Source: Misgurnus anguillicaudatus
Taxonomy: Eukaryota; Chordata; Actinopteri; Cypriniformes; Cobitidae
NCBI RefSeq assembly: GCF_027580225.2
Contig: NC_073346.2
Span: 12,302,001-12,366,000 of the forward strand
Direction of reading: 5' to 3'
Length of the DNA stretch: 64,000 nucleotides
The position numbers were made by a program, and so were the translations under genes. Position 1 is the first letter of the stretch, and each line of letters begins with the position of its first letter. The notes beneath the pieces were generated by a model. The model searched no databases, was not told the origin of the DNA, and worked only from the letters and a program-made list of their open reading frames with translations. Below are positions 1 through 10,767 of this stretch, piece by piece.

Positions 1-470
1 TCTGAAAAATGGGGAAGGATTGAAAATACATAAAATTAAACTAGATAGATTTATACAGTTGTTTGTTATGCATACAATCTTATTGCTCTTCCGTTTCAAA
101 AGTAGTCAAAAAGAAGTCACACCACAAAGAGGAACATGCAGCTGATTCAAAATCCTTTAATGACATCTAGTGGTTACAGTAGGTACAAACCCTCTTCAAC
201 ATCATATATTTGTTAGAAACTCACGTGTTTGTGCTCATTGGTTAAATTTGTGGTTACTTAAATCTACACTTTAAAAATAGTTGTTTCTACCTATAGTTAG
301 GTCAAATATGGACAAACCTAACAGATGAGTTTTAGTTTTAACATTTAATGATTTGAATTGTTATAAATGTTGTGAAAAAAATGTACATGTTGTGCCCATT
401 TTTAAAATATTAGTGTTATGAAATAAATTAGAAATTTTTAAGTATCATAAACTACAGATTTGTCACTTAC

Positions 471-495
471 CGGTTTGCAGTGGCTCCTCGGTCAT
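471..495 (-). CDS. First coding exon (25 nt) of a chemokine-receptor paralog; rest lies off the left edge
   Basis: Read on the minus strand, an ATG is followed by codons for M-T-E-E-P-L-Q-T plus one G, then a gtaag donor at 466-470. Copies A (47913-47937) and B (56800-56824) have the same 25-nt exon with the same phase-1 donor. A matching acceptor (pyrimidine tract then CAG) occupies positions 2-4, so exon 2 would begin at base 1 of the window and continue to the left, with a 469-bp intron. The flank between 1 and about 1000 resembles the 5' flanks of the other copies. Whether the receptor body is intact cannot be seen here. Confidence 0.72.
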
Positions 496-775
496 GTCTC
501 CTGCTTATGAGAGTTGAATCTGTGAAATTTTTTTGAGTCTTGATGTCAAAGGATTTGCAGAACACAGGAGGTGTTATTTCCTGTACCTCACAGAGGCGGT
601 ACTTTATCATATTCAAAAACATAATGAACTGCTATTAATACTTCATAAGTGCTTTAAATGTAATATGTTTTAGCAGCCACTGGGGCAGTTCCCTTTAAAA
701 AAGCATCAAACCAAACATTCTGTTAACAACACAAAGAAACCTGAATAAAAAAATCATTCTTAAATGTAATAATGA

Positions 776-840
776 TTACCTGCACACAGAGCAGTTAAAA
801 GAAGAATGGTAAGTTAAGTTGGTCAATTTTATTCCAGACC
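776..840 (-). other. Putative non-coding 5' exon with donor, conserved in three receptor copies
   Basis: On the minus strand a run ending CTCTGTG(T)GCAG precedes gtaatcatta. The same block recurs at about 48362-48425 and 57570-57640 upstream of copies A and B. Conservation of a CAG|gtaat donor upstream of the ATG exon suggests a 5'-UTR exon, but no transcript evidence is available and its 5' end is unknown. Confidence 0.35.
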
Positions 841-1000
841 TATTTAAATTGCACCTCATTAGAAAGCATCAAAAGCAAGATAAAGGATTAAGCTGGTATT
901 TTACAGTTATCCTGACTGAATTTAACCCTTACTCAGTTGCATGAAGGCAGGCTAAATTAAGTTACTATGGAGATTTACATTTTGTAACTAGCCGCTCCAG

Positions 1001-1456
1001 ATCTCCAGGCTAAGATTAATCATATTAATTCTAGTGATTTATCTGCTAGTTCCACTGTCAATCCTACTAGAAAACAATGTATTTTAATTATCGTGCATTA
1101 AAATAGTAGATCAGTCATTTAAGTATGGGATTGTTATTTTAGTGTTATTATGAGGACTGCATTTGCTCTCAGGGGTGCAGTTGTTGAGATTATAAGAAAT
1201 GACTGATAAAGTTAAAACACAGTTTCAGTTAAGTACAAATTGAGCATTCATTCATGAATAATGTTTGACTGAGAGGTACCAATTCTCAGGGGATGTAAAA
1301 ATGTGTCAGTCTAGCACTGAAATCACTTGCGCACATATTTATCACCTTCACTGGCCACAGAAGATTCAACAACTTCAAAAAAAGATCTCACGCTAAAAAA
1401 AGAGTAGCACATAAAGCTCGTAATTATAGAGGAACCATTTTTAGTGCTAGCACCTA
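1001..1456. other. AT-rich intergenic DNA, nothing recognised
   Basis: No open frame with family resemblance, no terminal repeats and no tandem structure were seen here. Confidence 0.5.
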
Positions 1457-2440
1457 CAGTCGTATGCAAAGGTTTGGGAACCCTTGACAATTTCCATTAT
1501 TTTTATTTATAAATATTGTGTATTTGAATCAGCAATTTAATTTTGATCTATCAAATAACTGAAGGACGCAGTAATATTTCAGTAGTGAAATGAGGTTTAT
1601 TGGATTAACAGAAAATGTGCAATATGCCTCAAAACTAAATTAGACAGGTAAATTTGGGCACCCTTGTCATTTTGTTGATTTGAATACCTGTAACTACTTA
1701 GCACTGATTAATTGGAACACACAATTGGTTTGGTGAGCTCATTACGCCTTGAACGTCATGTGCATCCAATCATGAGAAAAGGTATTTAAGGTGGCCAATT
1801 GCAAGCTTCTCCTCTGAAGAGTGGCATCATGGAGCTCTCAAAACAACTTTCAAATGACCTGAAAACAAAGATTGTTCAACATTATGGTTTACGGGAAGGC
1901 TACAAAAAGTTATTGCAAAGATATAAGCTGTCAGTGTCCACTGTAAGAAACATAGTGAGAAAATAAAACACCACAGGCACAATTCTTGTTAAGGCCAGAA
2001 GTGGCAGACAACGTAATTTAAGAGGCAAAGGTGAAGGATGGAGAGAACAGTCAAAAACAGCCCACAGACCACCTACAAAGACCTACAAAATCAACCTGCT
2101 GCAGATGGTGTCACTGCGCATCGTTCAACAATTCAGCGCACTTTGCAGAAGGAGAAGCTGTACGGAAGAGTGATGCGAAAGAAGCCTTTTTTTTGCACAC
2201 ACTCCACAAACAGAGTTGCTTGAGGTATGCCAACATTTGGACAAGCCAGCTTCATTTTTGAATAAGGTGCTGTGGACTGATAAAACAAAGATTGAGTTAT
2301 TTGGTCATAACAAAAGGGCATTATGCATGGCAGCTAAATAACACAGCATTCCAAGAAAAACATTTGCTTTCCACAGGAAAATTTGGTGGAGGTTCATCAT
2401 GCTGTGGGGCTATGTAGCACAATATGGTTCTACATAGGCG
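1457..2440 (+). mobile_element. Tc1-like transposon, 3' truncated
   Basis: The left terminus follows a TA at 1455-1456 and starts CAGTCGTATGCAAAGG, a Tc1-type end. A non-coding stretch of about 370 bp precedes the transposase remnant. No matching inverted end is found on the right, so the copy is truncated around 2440. Confidence 0.75.
1829..2440 (+). pseudogene. Tc1 transposase, N-terminal half, degenerate
   Basis: Translation from the ATG at 1829 gives a helix-turn-helix DNA-binding region of the Tc1 type: MELSKQLSNDL, then a VQHYGLREGYKKL segment, then a second helix with SVSTVRNIVRK. It is followed by a TAA near 1963 and further frameshifts. Later frames show the core segment around 2250-2330 (L-W-T-D-K-T-K-I-E-L-F-G), which holds the second catalytic Asp of Tc1 transposases. 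The C-terminal part with the last acidic residue is missing. This is a dead fossil; the family call is secure but the subfamily is not. Confidence 0.8.
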
Positions 2441-2726
2441 CTGGTTGGCACTTAAAATAGTTCCCTTGTGATTGCCAGTGAACCACTTTTAGTGTTATTT
2501 ACCATTGTTTGTTTGTAGAGTGTACTCTTTGTGTAATATTGCAGGTAACACAAACAGATTGCTCCAGTGTTACATTAGCACAGTCACAGTAGGACAGTCA
2601 TTACTTTCCCTAATGTGTTTGTTGCTGTGGGTTGCACCCACCCCTGTGCCACACATATGATACTTTTTTAAATGCTACAATCAGTACAGCTAATAAAATA
2701 TGTTAGTAGACACTATTCACCTTATG

Positions 2727-2976
2727 GGGCGGCACAGTGGCTCAGAGCCCCGGCTAGGGCAGGTGGCCTTTCTGTGTGGAGTTTCTGCATGTTCTCCCTG
2801 TGTCAGCGTGGGTTTACTCCGGGTACTCCGGTTTCCTCCCACAGGCCAAAAAGACGTATGAACTTGTGTATGAATCAGCTTGTCTGAATAACACTTGTGT
2901 ATGGATTACCTGGTTCGTGTCATGAATATAGCCGTAGATGCTGGAATGGCATTCAGAAAATAAAGGAAGAAGAAGA
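2727..2976 (+). mobile_element. tRNA-derived SINE of DANA type
   Basis: The body starts with GGGCGGCACAGTGGCTCAG and contains the GTGGAGTTT(C)TGCATGTTCTCC core typical of DANA-like cyprinid SINEs. It ends in a (GAA)n-like tail. A perfect 12-bp target-site duplication, ATTCACCTTATG, flanks it at 2715-2726 and 2977-2988. The tRNA-like head is shortened compared with full-length members, so box B is not clear. Confidence 0.88.
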
Positions 2977-2988
2977 ATTCACCTTATG

Positions 2989-3600
2989 TATAGATTTTGC
3001 AAAATGTTCTTAATCATGACTTGCTGTTATGTTGTCTATAATGCATGGAGGGAGACGAAGAACAACAAAAAAGTCAAAAAACAAAAGTCAATTTATGAAG
3101 GGTGGTGACGAGGATGGGAGGAACCAGGTAGGGGCTTGGAGCAGGAGGTGCCTGGTGGTGCTGGAGAGACCAGCCAAAGGGAAACAGATGACAGCCGTGG
3201 GGAAGCCAGCTGTGATGGAGTGACACTGGGCAGAGCCAAGCAGCCAGAGAGCCCGGGGGAGCCAAGGATCCATAGGGCCGGCGCAAAGCTGATGGGTCTG
3301 GCGACCAAGATGGAGAAGGGTATTCGGAAATCTGCGATGGAGCCAGAGCAACTGAACCCACAGGCCACATCCGGAGGTGTGAAGAGCCTAAGCGAGCTGG
3401 CGGGACAGAGAGAGTAGGTGGAACCGGATGATTGGAGTCCAGAGGGGAGGGTGGGAAGATGAAGGACCAGGGCGGAGCTGGAGGGATGAGGGAGATTGGT
3501 GGATCTGGTGGAGGGACGGGACACGATGAGGACAAGAAAGAGATGACCTGAGGCAATGCAACTGGGTTGGAGGACCAAGGCGTCTTGACAGGGAACTCCC
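2989..3600 (-). other. GC-rich degenerate stretch, probable continuation of the gypsy remnant
   Basis: The region is much richer in G+C than its neighbours. Its open frames on both strands are proline- or glycine-rich shadows without family motifs. It lies where the end of the integrase and the 3' end of the minus-strand gypsy element would be. The assignment rests on position only. Confidence 0.35.
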
Positions 3601-5500
3601 CTGAGACGGCTGGCAGATGGTTACACCTCGGTTCAACCGACCCAGCGAAGCCAATGCTGTCTGACTGGCTGATGGCATCTGTGGAGGTGGTAGAGGAAGG
3701 CTGGTGGGACCAGTAAGGAGACAGGACAGCTGGGCAGAACCAGCGGGTAGATGTGACCAGGGACGAGTAGGAATGGGTAAGGGTTTAACCAGACCAGTGG
3801 GAGCTTGATGAGAGGTCTTGTTGTGAGCGCATACCTAACAGGCTTATACATACTGACACCATAGAGGGCCACCAAAATCATTGGTGGACAGTAGCCAATG
3901 ATCTCCGAACTCCAGGATGGCAGACAAACTTGGGCTCATGGCCCAACTGGATGACCTCGGAACGAAGTGCCGTAAGAGAACCCACAACCGACCCGTCGGG
4001 CAAATCTAGCACTTCCCCCTCCCAGCCGGCCTCCCTCACCCACTGCTCGATACCCCAGCGGAGGGCACCCACCACCCGCCCCTCAGGAAGAATGGTTTCG
4101 GTCCTCTTAACTCTAGGATTATCGAACAAGCAAGAGAGGTCATCGGGCTTCGTGTTCTTGGAGCCCGGCCGGTACGAGAGGGAAAAGTTAAAACAGTCAA
4201 AAAAGGGTGCCCAACGAGCCTGTCGTGAGGTCAATCTCCTGGCCGAACAGATGTACTCCAGGTTCTTATGATCCGTCCAGACCAGGAAATGTTCCGAGGC
4301 ACCCTCCAACTAGTGACGCCATTCACCCAGAGCCAGTTTGACAGCTAGCAACTCCTGATTACCTACATCGTAATTGGGTTCAGCTGGGTTTAACCAGTGG
4401 GAGAAAAAGGCACATGGATCCCCCTTTTCTGTCCTTGGTGGACCGCTGGGACAGAACAACACCTACCCAGACATCTAATGCATCTACTTCGACATTAAAC
4501 TGAGCTGTAGGATCTGGAATAAAAAGCACAGGAGCAGAGATAAACCAGGACTTTAACATATCAAAGGGTTCTTGAGCCTCACTGTTCCAGAGAAAGTACT
4601 CATTAGTGGAAGTGAGTGCTGTAAGGGGTTTGGCAACCTGACCGAAGTTTCTTATGAATCACCGATAGAAATTAACAAAACCCAGAAATCGTTGCACCTC
4701 CTTACGAGAGTCGGGGATTGGCCACTCTGCGATCGCTTTGATCTTAGTGGAATCAGGACGAATCTCCCCCGCAGCAATGATGAAATCCAGGAACAAAATC
4801 AACTCCCTATGAAACTCGCACTTCTCTGCCTTAACGAATAACTGATTCTCTAAGAGATGCCGTAAAACTCTGCGAACATGCTGTGTGAGTGTGTACCTGC
4901 ATAGAGGGGGAAAAGATGAGAATGTCATCCAAGTACACAAAGACAAACTTAATTGTTAAGTTAATCACGTCTCTCAACACGTCATTAACCAGAGCCTGGA
5001 GGACAGACGGAGTATTCAAAATGTCTGAAGATTGTATTAAATGCTGTCTTCCACTCATCGCCCTCTCTGATGCGCACCAGATGATAAGCATTGTGCAGGT
5101 CTAATTTGGTGAAGAAACGCACTACCTGCAGAAGTTCAAAGGCAGTAGACATTAAAGGTAGGGGGTATCTATTTTTAACAGTAATGCCATTTAAGCCTCT
5201 GTAATCAATGCATGGGCATAAGGAGTCATCCTTCTTTTTAATAAAAAAGAACCTCGGTCTCGCAGGAGAGGTAGAGGGATGAATGAGACGAGCACAAAGG
5301 CAATCACTAATATAACAATCCATAGCCTCTCTCTCGGGACCCAACAAAGAGTAAAGTCTACCTTTAGGTGGAGAAGTGTCTGGGAGAAGCTCGATAGCAC
5401 ATAGGACCGATGAGGAAGTAGGGAGGTGGTACGGGCTTTACTGAAAAGCTGAGAAAGATCAGCATACTCTGCCGGGACCCCGGTCAGATAGAAAAGAACC
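3600..5500 (-). pseudogene. Ty3/gypsy retrotransposon pol remnant (RT, RNase H, start of integrase)
   Basis: Several overlapping minus-strand frames read in order from high to low coordinates. First comes an RT segment with a [15 protein letters not shown] motif (about 5200-5290). It is followed by [20 protein letters not shown] (about 5050-5130) and the catalytic YLDD box with DDILIFS (about 4915-4940). Next is the RT C-terminus with KCEFH and [15 protein letters not shown] residues (about 4660-4830). The RNase H C-terminus with WTDHKNLEYI starts near 4280, and the integrase zinc-binding head (CHPGVRR) lies near 3905. Frames change at least four times and stops are frequent, so the copy is dead. 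No gag or protease is evident. Confidence 0.88.
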
Positions 5501-5760
5501 ATAGACTGTAAAAAAGATGGACGACGCCATTCGTTCTCTTCCATTGGTGAAAAGTGAAGCCGTCAGTGTCCAGATACGGCGCTGACATCTTGGGTCTTGA
5601 GTCTGCGCAGTAGCGATTTCGGGACCAGTCCTGTGTAGTAGTGAGCAGGAAGTAAAGCAGCAAAAGCAAAGCCCCGTCCTTGCAGAATGTGCATGTCACA
5701 GCTGTCAATCATGACGTGACACCACCATTTTTATACCATTAAATAACTAACTAAAAACAA
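5500..5760. mobile_element. Fragment of an interspersed non-coding repeat
   Basis: The text starting ATAGACTGTAAAAAAGATGG is a motif I associate with a common fish DNA-transposon end. It interrupts the gypsy remnant, and no second terminus is seen. It is recognised from general familiarity, not from an alignment. Confidence 0.4.
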
Positions 5761-5914
5761 ACAAACGTATTTTAAAAACAAACACTTGAATTTAGATCAG
5801 CGTGATAAAAACTATAGTAAATGACAGAAACCAGCTTCGGAAAAAAGATAATTGAAGTGTAATTAAATTGTTTAGTTGGTCTCAAGTCCCACTGAATAAA
5901 ATGAGGAGGCGGGA

Positions 5915-6017
5915 TTTATGACCTATACTGGGACCATACTCGGACATACTATTCGTTCGCCTACTGCTTTTTGCCTACTATATAGTATGGCAGAATTTGG
6001 TTTCGGATTCAGAGCTG
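5915..6017 (-). mobile_element. Terminal fragment of the inverted-repeat family present at 19220-20427
   Basis: Reverse-complementing this stretch gives a GAATCCGAAA..C start, then a TATATAGTAGGCAAAAAGCA block and ACGAATAGTATGTCCGA. The same blocks occur in the same order at 19224-19297. Only one end is present. Confidence 0.6.
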
Positions 6018-6440
6018 CTGGACAGCAACAGGGCAGATGGAGGCCGAAGCTGAGGGGAGCGGAGGTGCTATAATTCTAGTTAAAGGAGATGATGGAGAGA
6101 TGATAACGGCAAAGCAAAAGGCAGCAGACAGAACAGGCAAAAACTATAAAAAAGCAAGATCAAAAATACAAAATAAATCCAACATACTGAGAACAAGACT
6201 AGACTAGAATAATGGCAAGACACAAACAATAACGAACTCGCGAGGAACAATGAACACAGGGAGACTAAATACCAAACGAAATGGGGAGAAAATCAGGAAC
6301 AGGTGAGGGAGCAGGTGCAAGAAATAACCGGTAATGAGATCGCCCTGGTGACAGACGCGCACGTGTGGAGCTTTTAAAATAAAAAAACACATACACAGAA
6401 AAACAAAAAGACAGAATGGTCGATCAGACCGAGATTGTAA
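6018..6440 (-). other. Possible LTR fragment of a gypsy element
   Basis: Purine-rich DNA of mixed character that ends near GTAACACCC. The GAGGAACAATGAACACAGG and AATCAGGAACAGGTGAGG blocks resemble known fish gypsy LTRs. No partner LTR or target-site duplication was found. Confidence 0.3.
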
Positions 6441-6784
6441 CACCCATCCTCAGTTCTCCTCTTTAATTATTCATTATTGGTTAACTCCTTGGAGAAACAC
6501 AACAGGAGTACAGAGCATGAAAAGAACATGCAGAAAAGATAAACTTATGTGGCGGAAAACACAACTTGAAGTACATTATAGCATCTATAAGGACAGTCTT
6601 CGTTCTTTAATGTAAAACTAGGCACAGCTAGACAGACCTTTTTCTCAAACATTATAAATAACAACATAAACAACACTCAACCTTTTTCTCTGAGAAGATC
6701 AGCAATATCAGAATGGTGATCAATACGGCCTCATATTGTACTGTGGTCAGTCAGATATCATTACAACAACCTCAAAAATTAGTC
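6441..6784. other. Nothing recognised
   Basis: AT-rich unique-looking sequence between two repeat fragments, with no open frame of interest. Confidence 0.4.
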
Positions 6785-7513
6785 ATTCTCTTGTGGTGTG
6801 TTTTCTTGTACATATGTTATAAAATTCATTGTAATCATTTATTAAATGCGCTGCTGTTTTCTACGGTACGTGCTTTTGCATTGTTCGATTGAGCTGGTGT
6901 TGCAGGGACTGTTACCTGTGTGCAGTCGACATTGTTGAGGGTTTTATGCTCAGTATTTTCTTGTTGTCGACTGGCCAACGCTATGCCCATTTTTGATGCG
7001 CCATTATTAAATATTTTTCCCGTCCTGCAATAATGTTTTTTATCTGATCTTTTGCCCCCCCCCCCCACTTTTCAACACAAACTGACGCCCCTGCTGTCTA
7101 GCATTACCATGTCAGTGTATGGATTCATTGTCCCTTCATAGCTTTCAAGAGACATTTAATACACTTATAATTAATATTATATAAAGTAAGCGTATTTAAC
7201 TAAGACGTAGGCTATTTAATAAACTGAGCGTATTCATCTGTCAATATGAAACGTGACTTGGCCATTCTAATTAATGATCGGAATAACGCGTATGGACCAC
7301 AGTTACTGTAAAATATGCACGTATGTCCATTTAAACTCAATTTTGGTCAAATGTGGATTATATCATTACACTGGCAAGAATATGGTTACATGTAAAGATG
7401 CCGTACCAAGTATGACAACATTACATTTAACTGCTTTTGATATACTGTGTTTTTTTCACTTCCTGAAAAGTAACTGTTTTGGACATACATGAGTTTCATC
7501 GGGCAGCGACGAT
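6785..7513 (-). mobile_element. Truncated copy of the inverted-repeat element at 21183-30167
   Basis: The reverse complement matches 21183-21287 joined to 29080-29700, with small differences. Its terminus at 7479-7513 carries GGGCAGCGACGATAT. Similarity stops near 6785, so one end is missing. The block at 7401-7430 is the empty site for the LTR element inserted at 21288. A poly-C run of about 13 lies at 7056-7069. Confidence 0.85.
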
Positions 7514-7579
7514 ATGTTTCTGAATGTTAGACCATATATGGAGTACATGGAGTTCACATTTATGGGGGTGGGGTTGCCA

Positions 7580-7602
7580 CCTTATATATATATATATATA
7601 TA
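7580..7602. repeat. (TA)n microsatellite
   Basis: About eleven TA dinucleotides in a row. Confidence 0.9.
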
Positions 7603-7603
7603 C

Positions 7604-7741
7604 CACTTGTGGTACAGAAAGTCGTGAGGAGATCTTGCAAGATCCACTAAAGTTTTAATTTCGCTAACAATAAAGTCCATCTTTGAAATAAAAACCTAAG
7701 ACTGAAGATTGTTTCATTTGAGGAAAAGGAAAACCACAACA
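7604..7741 (+). mobile_element. 3' end of an LTR related to the 559-bp LTRs at 21288 and 28517
   Basis: The block AATAAA(G)TC..CTTTGAAATAAAAACC followed by TAAGACTGAAGATTGTTT and ending CCACAACA matches the final ~90 bases of the young LTRs at 21846 and 29075. The polyadenylation signal is conserved. It runs straight into protease-like coding sequence with no primer-binding site, so either an internal deletion or a chance junction has occurred. Confidence 0.7.
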
Positions 7742-8689
7742 TGCCCTATCCCTAATCACCTTCCCAAAACAGTTCCTTGGAGCTGAATATGAAGTCCCAA
7801 CATTGGCCTTGGTTGTTCCAGAAAGTGGCACTTCAGCAAACCAGATACTTGGTACAAACACACAAACGGCTACAGAACAGAGCTGAAAATACTTCAACTG
7901 AGACAAGAACTTTGGTGAGTCCCCGATCCCTCCGGAATGGAAAGACAGAATCATTCAAAAATTGAATAGCATGCCTGAGGTCTTCACCCAGAACGACACT
8001 TACTTTGGAAGGAAAGACAAAGTCAAGCATCACATCAAACTGTCTGATGAAACACCATTCCAACTCAGAGCCAGGTACATACAACCACACGATGTAGAAG
8101 CCGTTTGTCAACATTTTCAAGAGCTTCTCAACACTGGGGTGATTCGTGAAAGTGAGTCTCCATTCTCCTTTCCAATCGTTGTAGTCAGGAAGAAGAATGG
8201 CCAAGTACGCCTCTTTAATGACTACAGGAAACCAGAGGTGAAAAGTAATGGATTACATTTACTCACGTTACTGTAATGAGTAGTTTATTTGTGTACTTTT
8301 ACTTTTTTGAGTATTTTTAAAATCTGTACTTTACTTAACCCTCTGGAGTCCGACCATTTTGGGACACTGGCAGAGGTTGTGACATGCTCTTACATTTGGT
8401 CTTTTTTCAGTTGCTTTAAAACATAATAATGGCAATGTGCGCGAGCTCGTGTCTCCGTGTAACGCGGCGCTCATAAAAACAGTGTCGTGTGTGAAGCGCA
8501 ATGTATGGAATTACCTTGCATGTAAACAATATGGAATAATTTTACAGCAAATCCCGCAGTGCAGCATTTCTCAAAGTTGCCGTGAAGGATAAGAAAGTGT
8601 CTAACACTGTAAAACATGTAAAATATATCCGCCATTACATACTACTTAAAGTGACATACTAACGCAAACACCAAATCTAACCCTAAACC

Positions 8690-8850
8690 GAAGCGAAAAT
8701 CATTTGAAAACAGGAAAAAGCAGTTGAGTAACCAATCCGTGAGAATGCCACGGAAAAAGACAGTCCGTAGCAGGGCCACGGAAAAATGCGGAGATCCGTG
8801 AGAATGCCACGGAAAAATGAGCACAAACTTCCGTGACTATGCCACGGAAC
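8690..8850. repeat. Degenerate short repeats with CCGTGAGAATGCCACGGAAAAA units
   Basis: The unit CCGTGAGAATGCCACGG recurs near 8738 and 8791, with diverged versions near 8765 and 8832. Each unit is itself a short imperfect inverted repeat. Confidence 0.6.
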
Positions 8851-8891
8851 TTTGTGAGATCATGTTGTGTATTTACTAGCTGCTCACCTCA

Positions 8892-9100
8892 TGTTTTTTG
8901 CCTCAAAAGTTCACAAAACAATTCTATAAATGTTTCTTAGTTATAAAAAAGCTTTTAGTTTCATTTACTATTTGTTATTGCACTGTACTTGTAATGTTTT
9001 TTGCCTCAAAAGTTCACAAAACAATTCTATAAATGTTTCTTAGTTATAAAAAAGCTTTTAGTTTCATTTACTTTTTGTTATTGCACTGTACTTGTAAAGG
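8892..9100. repeat. Tandem duplication, two units of about 104 bp
   Basis: The block starting TGTTTTTTGCCTCAAAAGTT at about 8892 repeats from about 8996 with one or two changes. It lies inside the hAT element. Confidence 0.9.
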
Positions 9101-10180
9101 TGTTCTTTCAATTAAAAACCACTAGTTTGAGATTTATATTTCCTTGCCCTTTTTGAGCTATACTAGAATCACCCACCTCACCCCACTGTAAAAAAGTAAC
9201 TTTTACTCTGAGTAAAGTTAAAATGACTTTTTACTTTTACTTGAGTAGATTTTTAGACCAGTAACTTTACTTTAATCATATTTTAATATTTTATAAAAGT
9301 AACTTTACTTTTACTTGAGTACAATATTTTTTTACTCTTTCCACCTCTGCAGGAAACGGAATCTGCAGACAGTGAAAGATGCCTATGCACCTTCACAGCA
9401 CTCTCTGGTTTCAAGTGGTTTAGCGTCCTCAATCTAAACTCTGGCTACTATCAAATTGAAGTTGACGAGGCTGACAGGCCAAAGATTACCTTCATATGCC
9501 CACTTGGTTTCTGGGAGTTCAACCGCATGCCTCAGGGAGTGACAAATTCCCCAAGTACTTTCCAGAGACTGATGGAAAATGCATGGGAGACATGAATTTG
9601 AAGGAAGTTGTCATTTTCCTGGATGACTTGATAGTTTTCTCGAAAATTTTAGAAGATCATGAACCCAGACTCACCAAGGTTCTCAACCACCTGAAGGAGT
9701 ATGGCTCAAATTGTCCCTGGAAAAGTGTAGATTCTTCCAGTCCTCAGTCCGGTACTTGGGGCATGTGGTCTCAGAGCATGGCATGGAGACCGACCCAGAA
9801 AATATTGCAGTGCTAAAGACCTGGCCAGTCCCTCAACATCTGAAAGAGTTGAAAGCCTTCCTTGGATTCTGTGGGCACTATAGAAAGTTCATTAAAGACT
9901 ATTCAAGTATAATGAAACCTATGAACGACTTTACATCTAGCTACCCACCTTTAAGGAAGCACTCAAAGTCCAAGGAAAGAAGTGGTCAATACTACCATCC
10001 CAAAGAACCATTTCTGAACCGATGGACTTCCACCTGACAGCAGGCATTTGAGATGATCATTGGCAAGTTCACAATGTCCCCAGTTCTGGCCTTCGCAAAT
10101 CCTGCACTTCCTTACATCCTTCCCACGGATGCAAGTTCTACCGGACATGGAGCGAACAAGAGAGGAGTCAGTTTGTAATA

Positions 10181-10431
10181 AGAATAACATAAATAATTAA
10201 ATATAGAAACTGAATATAACCACAACTTTAATTGTCTCTAAATGACATTCAATGACTCAAAACTTTTAATAAAATAAACTTTATATGTAAACAGATATAT
10301 TTTTATGTACAAATAGAAATTTTGTATTCTTGCCATATACTAAGAAGTTCCTATCTTTGTAATATAGGTAATTCCGTCATTTGGCATATTGGAGCTTTGT
10401 TAGCTGGTGCTTCTTAGGTTGACATGTCCAA
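10181..10431. other. AT-rich spacer, nothing recognised
   Basis: Sequence between the truncated gypsy fragment and the last exon of the minus-strand transposase-like pseudogene. No structure seen. Confidence 0.4.
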
Positions 10432-10767
10432 GTTGTCATGCCTTCCTGCGTTGTATCCCGGAAACGCCAGGAGCTTCCAGATCTGGCTGGTCACTATGTC
10501 GGCTTTCAGCCACCTCTTGACTAAACCAGGAGACCTGGCGGGCAATTGTTTCCTCCTTTGAGGGGTCTATCGAACTGAATGGCAGAATTGGCCATGGGAA
10601 CAGGAATTGCCTGTAGCTCCTCAACAAAAGTTGCAGGGTCTACTATAACCTCCTCAAAGACAAGCCTCAGTAGGTCATCCACGTAATCTGGAAAACATTT
10701 GTAAAGAAGATTTTTTTTATTTATTTCATATTTATTTGTAATAATGTTTACAATAAAAAGTTAATTA

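Larger units (their letters stand above)
1..1000 (-). other. Intron and 5' flank of the off-edge chemokine-receptor copy
   Basis: This stretch aligns by eye with 47501-48660, 50560-50820 and 56025-57650. Shared blocks include the intron text around 60-330, the 25-nt exon, the block around 590-650, and the block at 770-830 with its putative non-coding exon. At 951-966 it keeps an uninterrupted sequence where copy A carries a MITE (48647-49108). Confidence 0.7.
8233..9349. mobile_element. Non-autonomous hAT transposon with Tol2-like ends
   Basis: Ends are CAGAGGTG-AAAA on the left and TTTCCACCTCTG on the right, the same start as Tol2-group hAT elements. It has a perfect 8-bp target duplication, CAGGAAAC, at 8225-8232 and 9350-9357, as expected for hAT. 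Subterminal regions repeat ACTTTTACTT / AAGTAACTTTTAC motifs. No transposase frame is present in the 1,117 bp. The interior holds foreign repeat pieces, including an AACCCTCTGGAGTC segment at about 8337 and a 104-bp tandem duplication. Confidence 0.95.
7742..10180 (+). pseudogene. Ty3/gypsy pol fragment (protease end, RT, start of RNase H), split by a hAT element
   Basis: Protease-like text (FPKQFLGAEYEVPTLALVV) lies near 7761-7815. RT begins with FGRKDKVKHHIKLSDETPF near 8000 and reaches V-R-L-F-N-D-Y-R-K at 8230. There the hAT at 8233-9349 breaks the codon run, and RT resumes with NLQTVKDAYA at about 9361. Later landmarks are FICPLGFWEFNRMPQGV (about 9490), the catalytic F-L-D-D-L-I-V-F-S box (about 9616) and the tether KCRFFQSSVRYLGHVVSEHG (about 9723). 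An RNase H start with TDASSTG lies near 10130. At least three frameshifts are needed to follow it, and the element ends abruptly near 10180 with no integrase. Confidence 0.9.

Noticed and set aside
3074..3578. Proline-rich 160-residue minus-strand frames
   Set aside because: Overlapping frames of similar length exist on both strands because the DNA is GC-rich. There is no domain pattern.
7833..8204. 123-residue minus-strand frame
   Set aside because: It is antisense to the gypsy RT fragment, whose sense frame carries family motifs.
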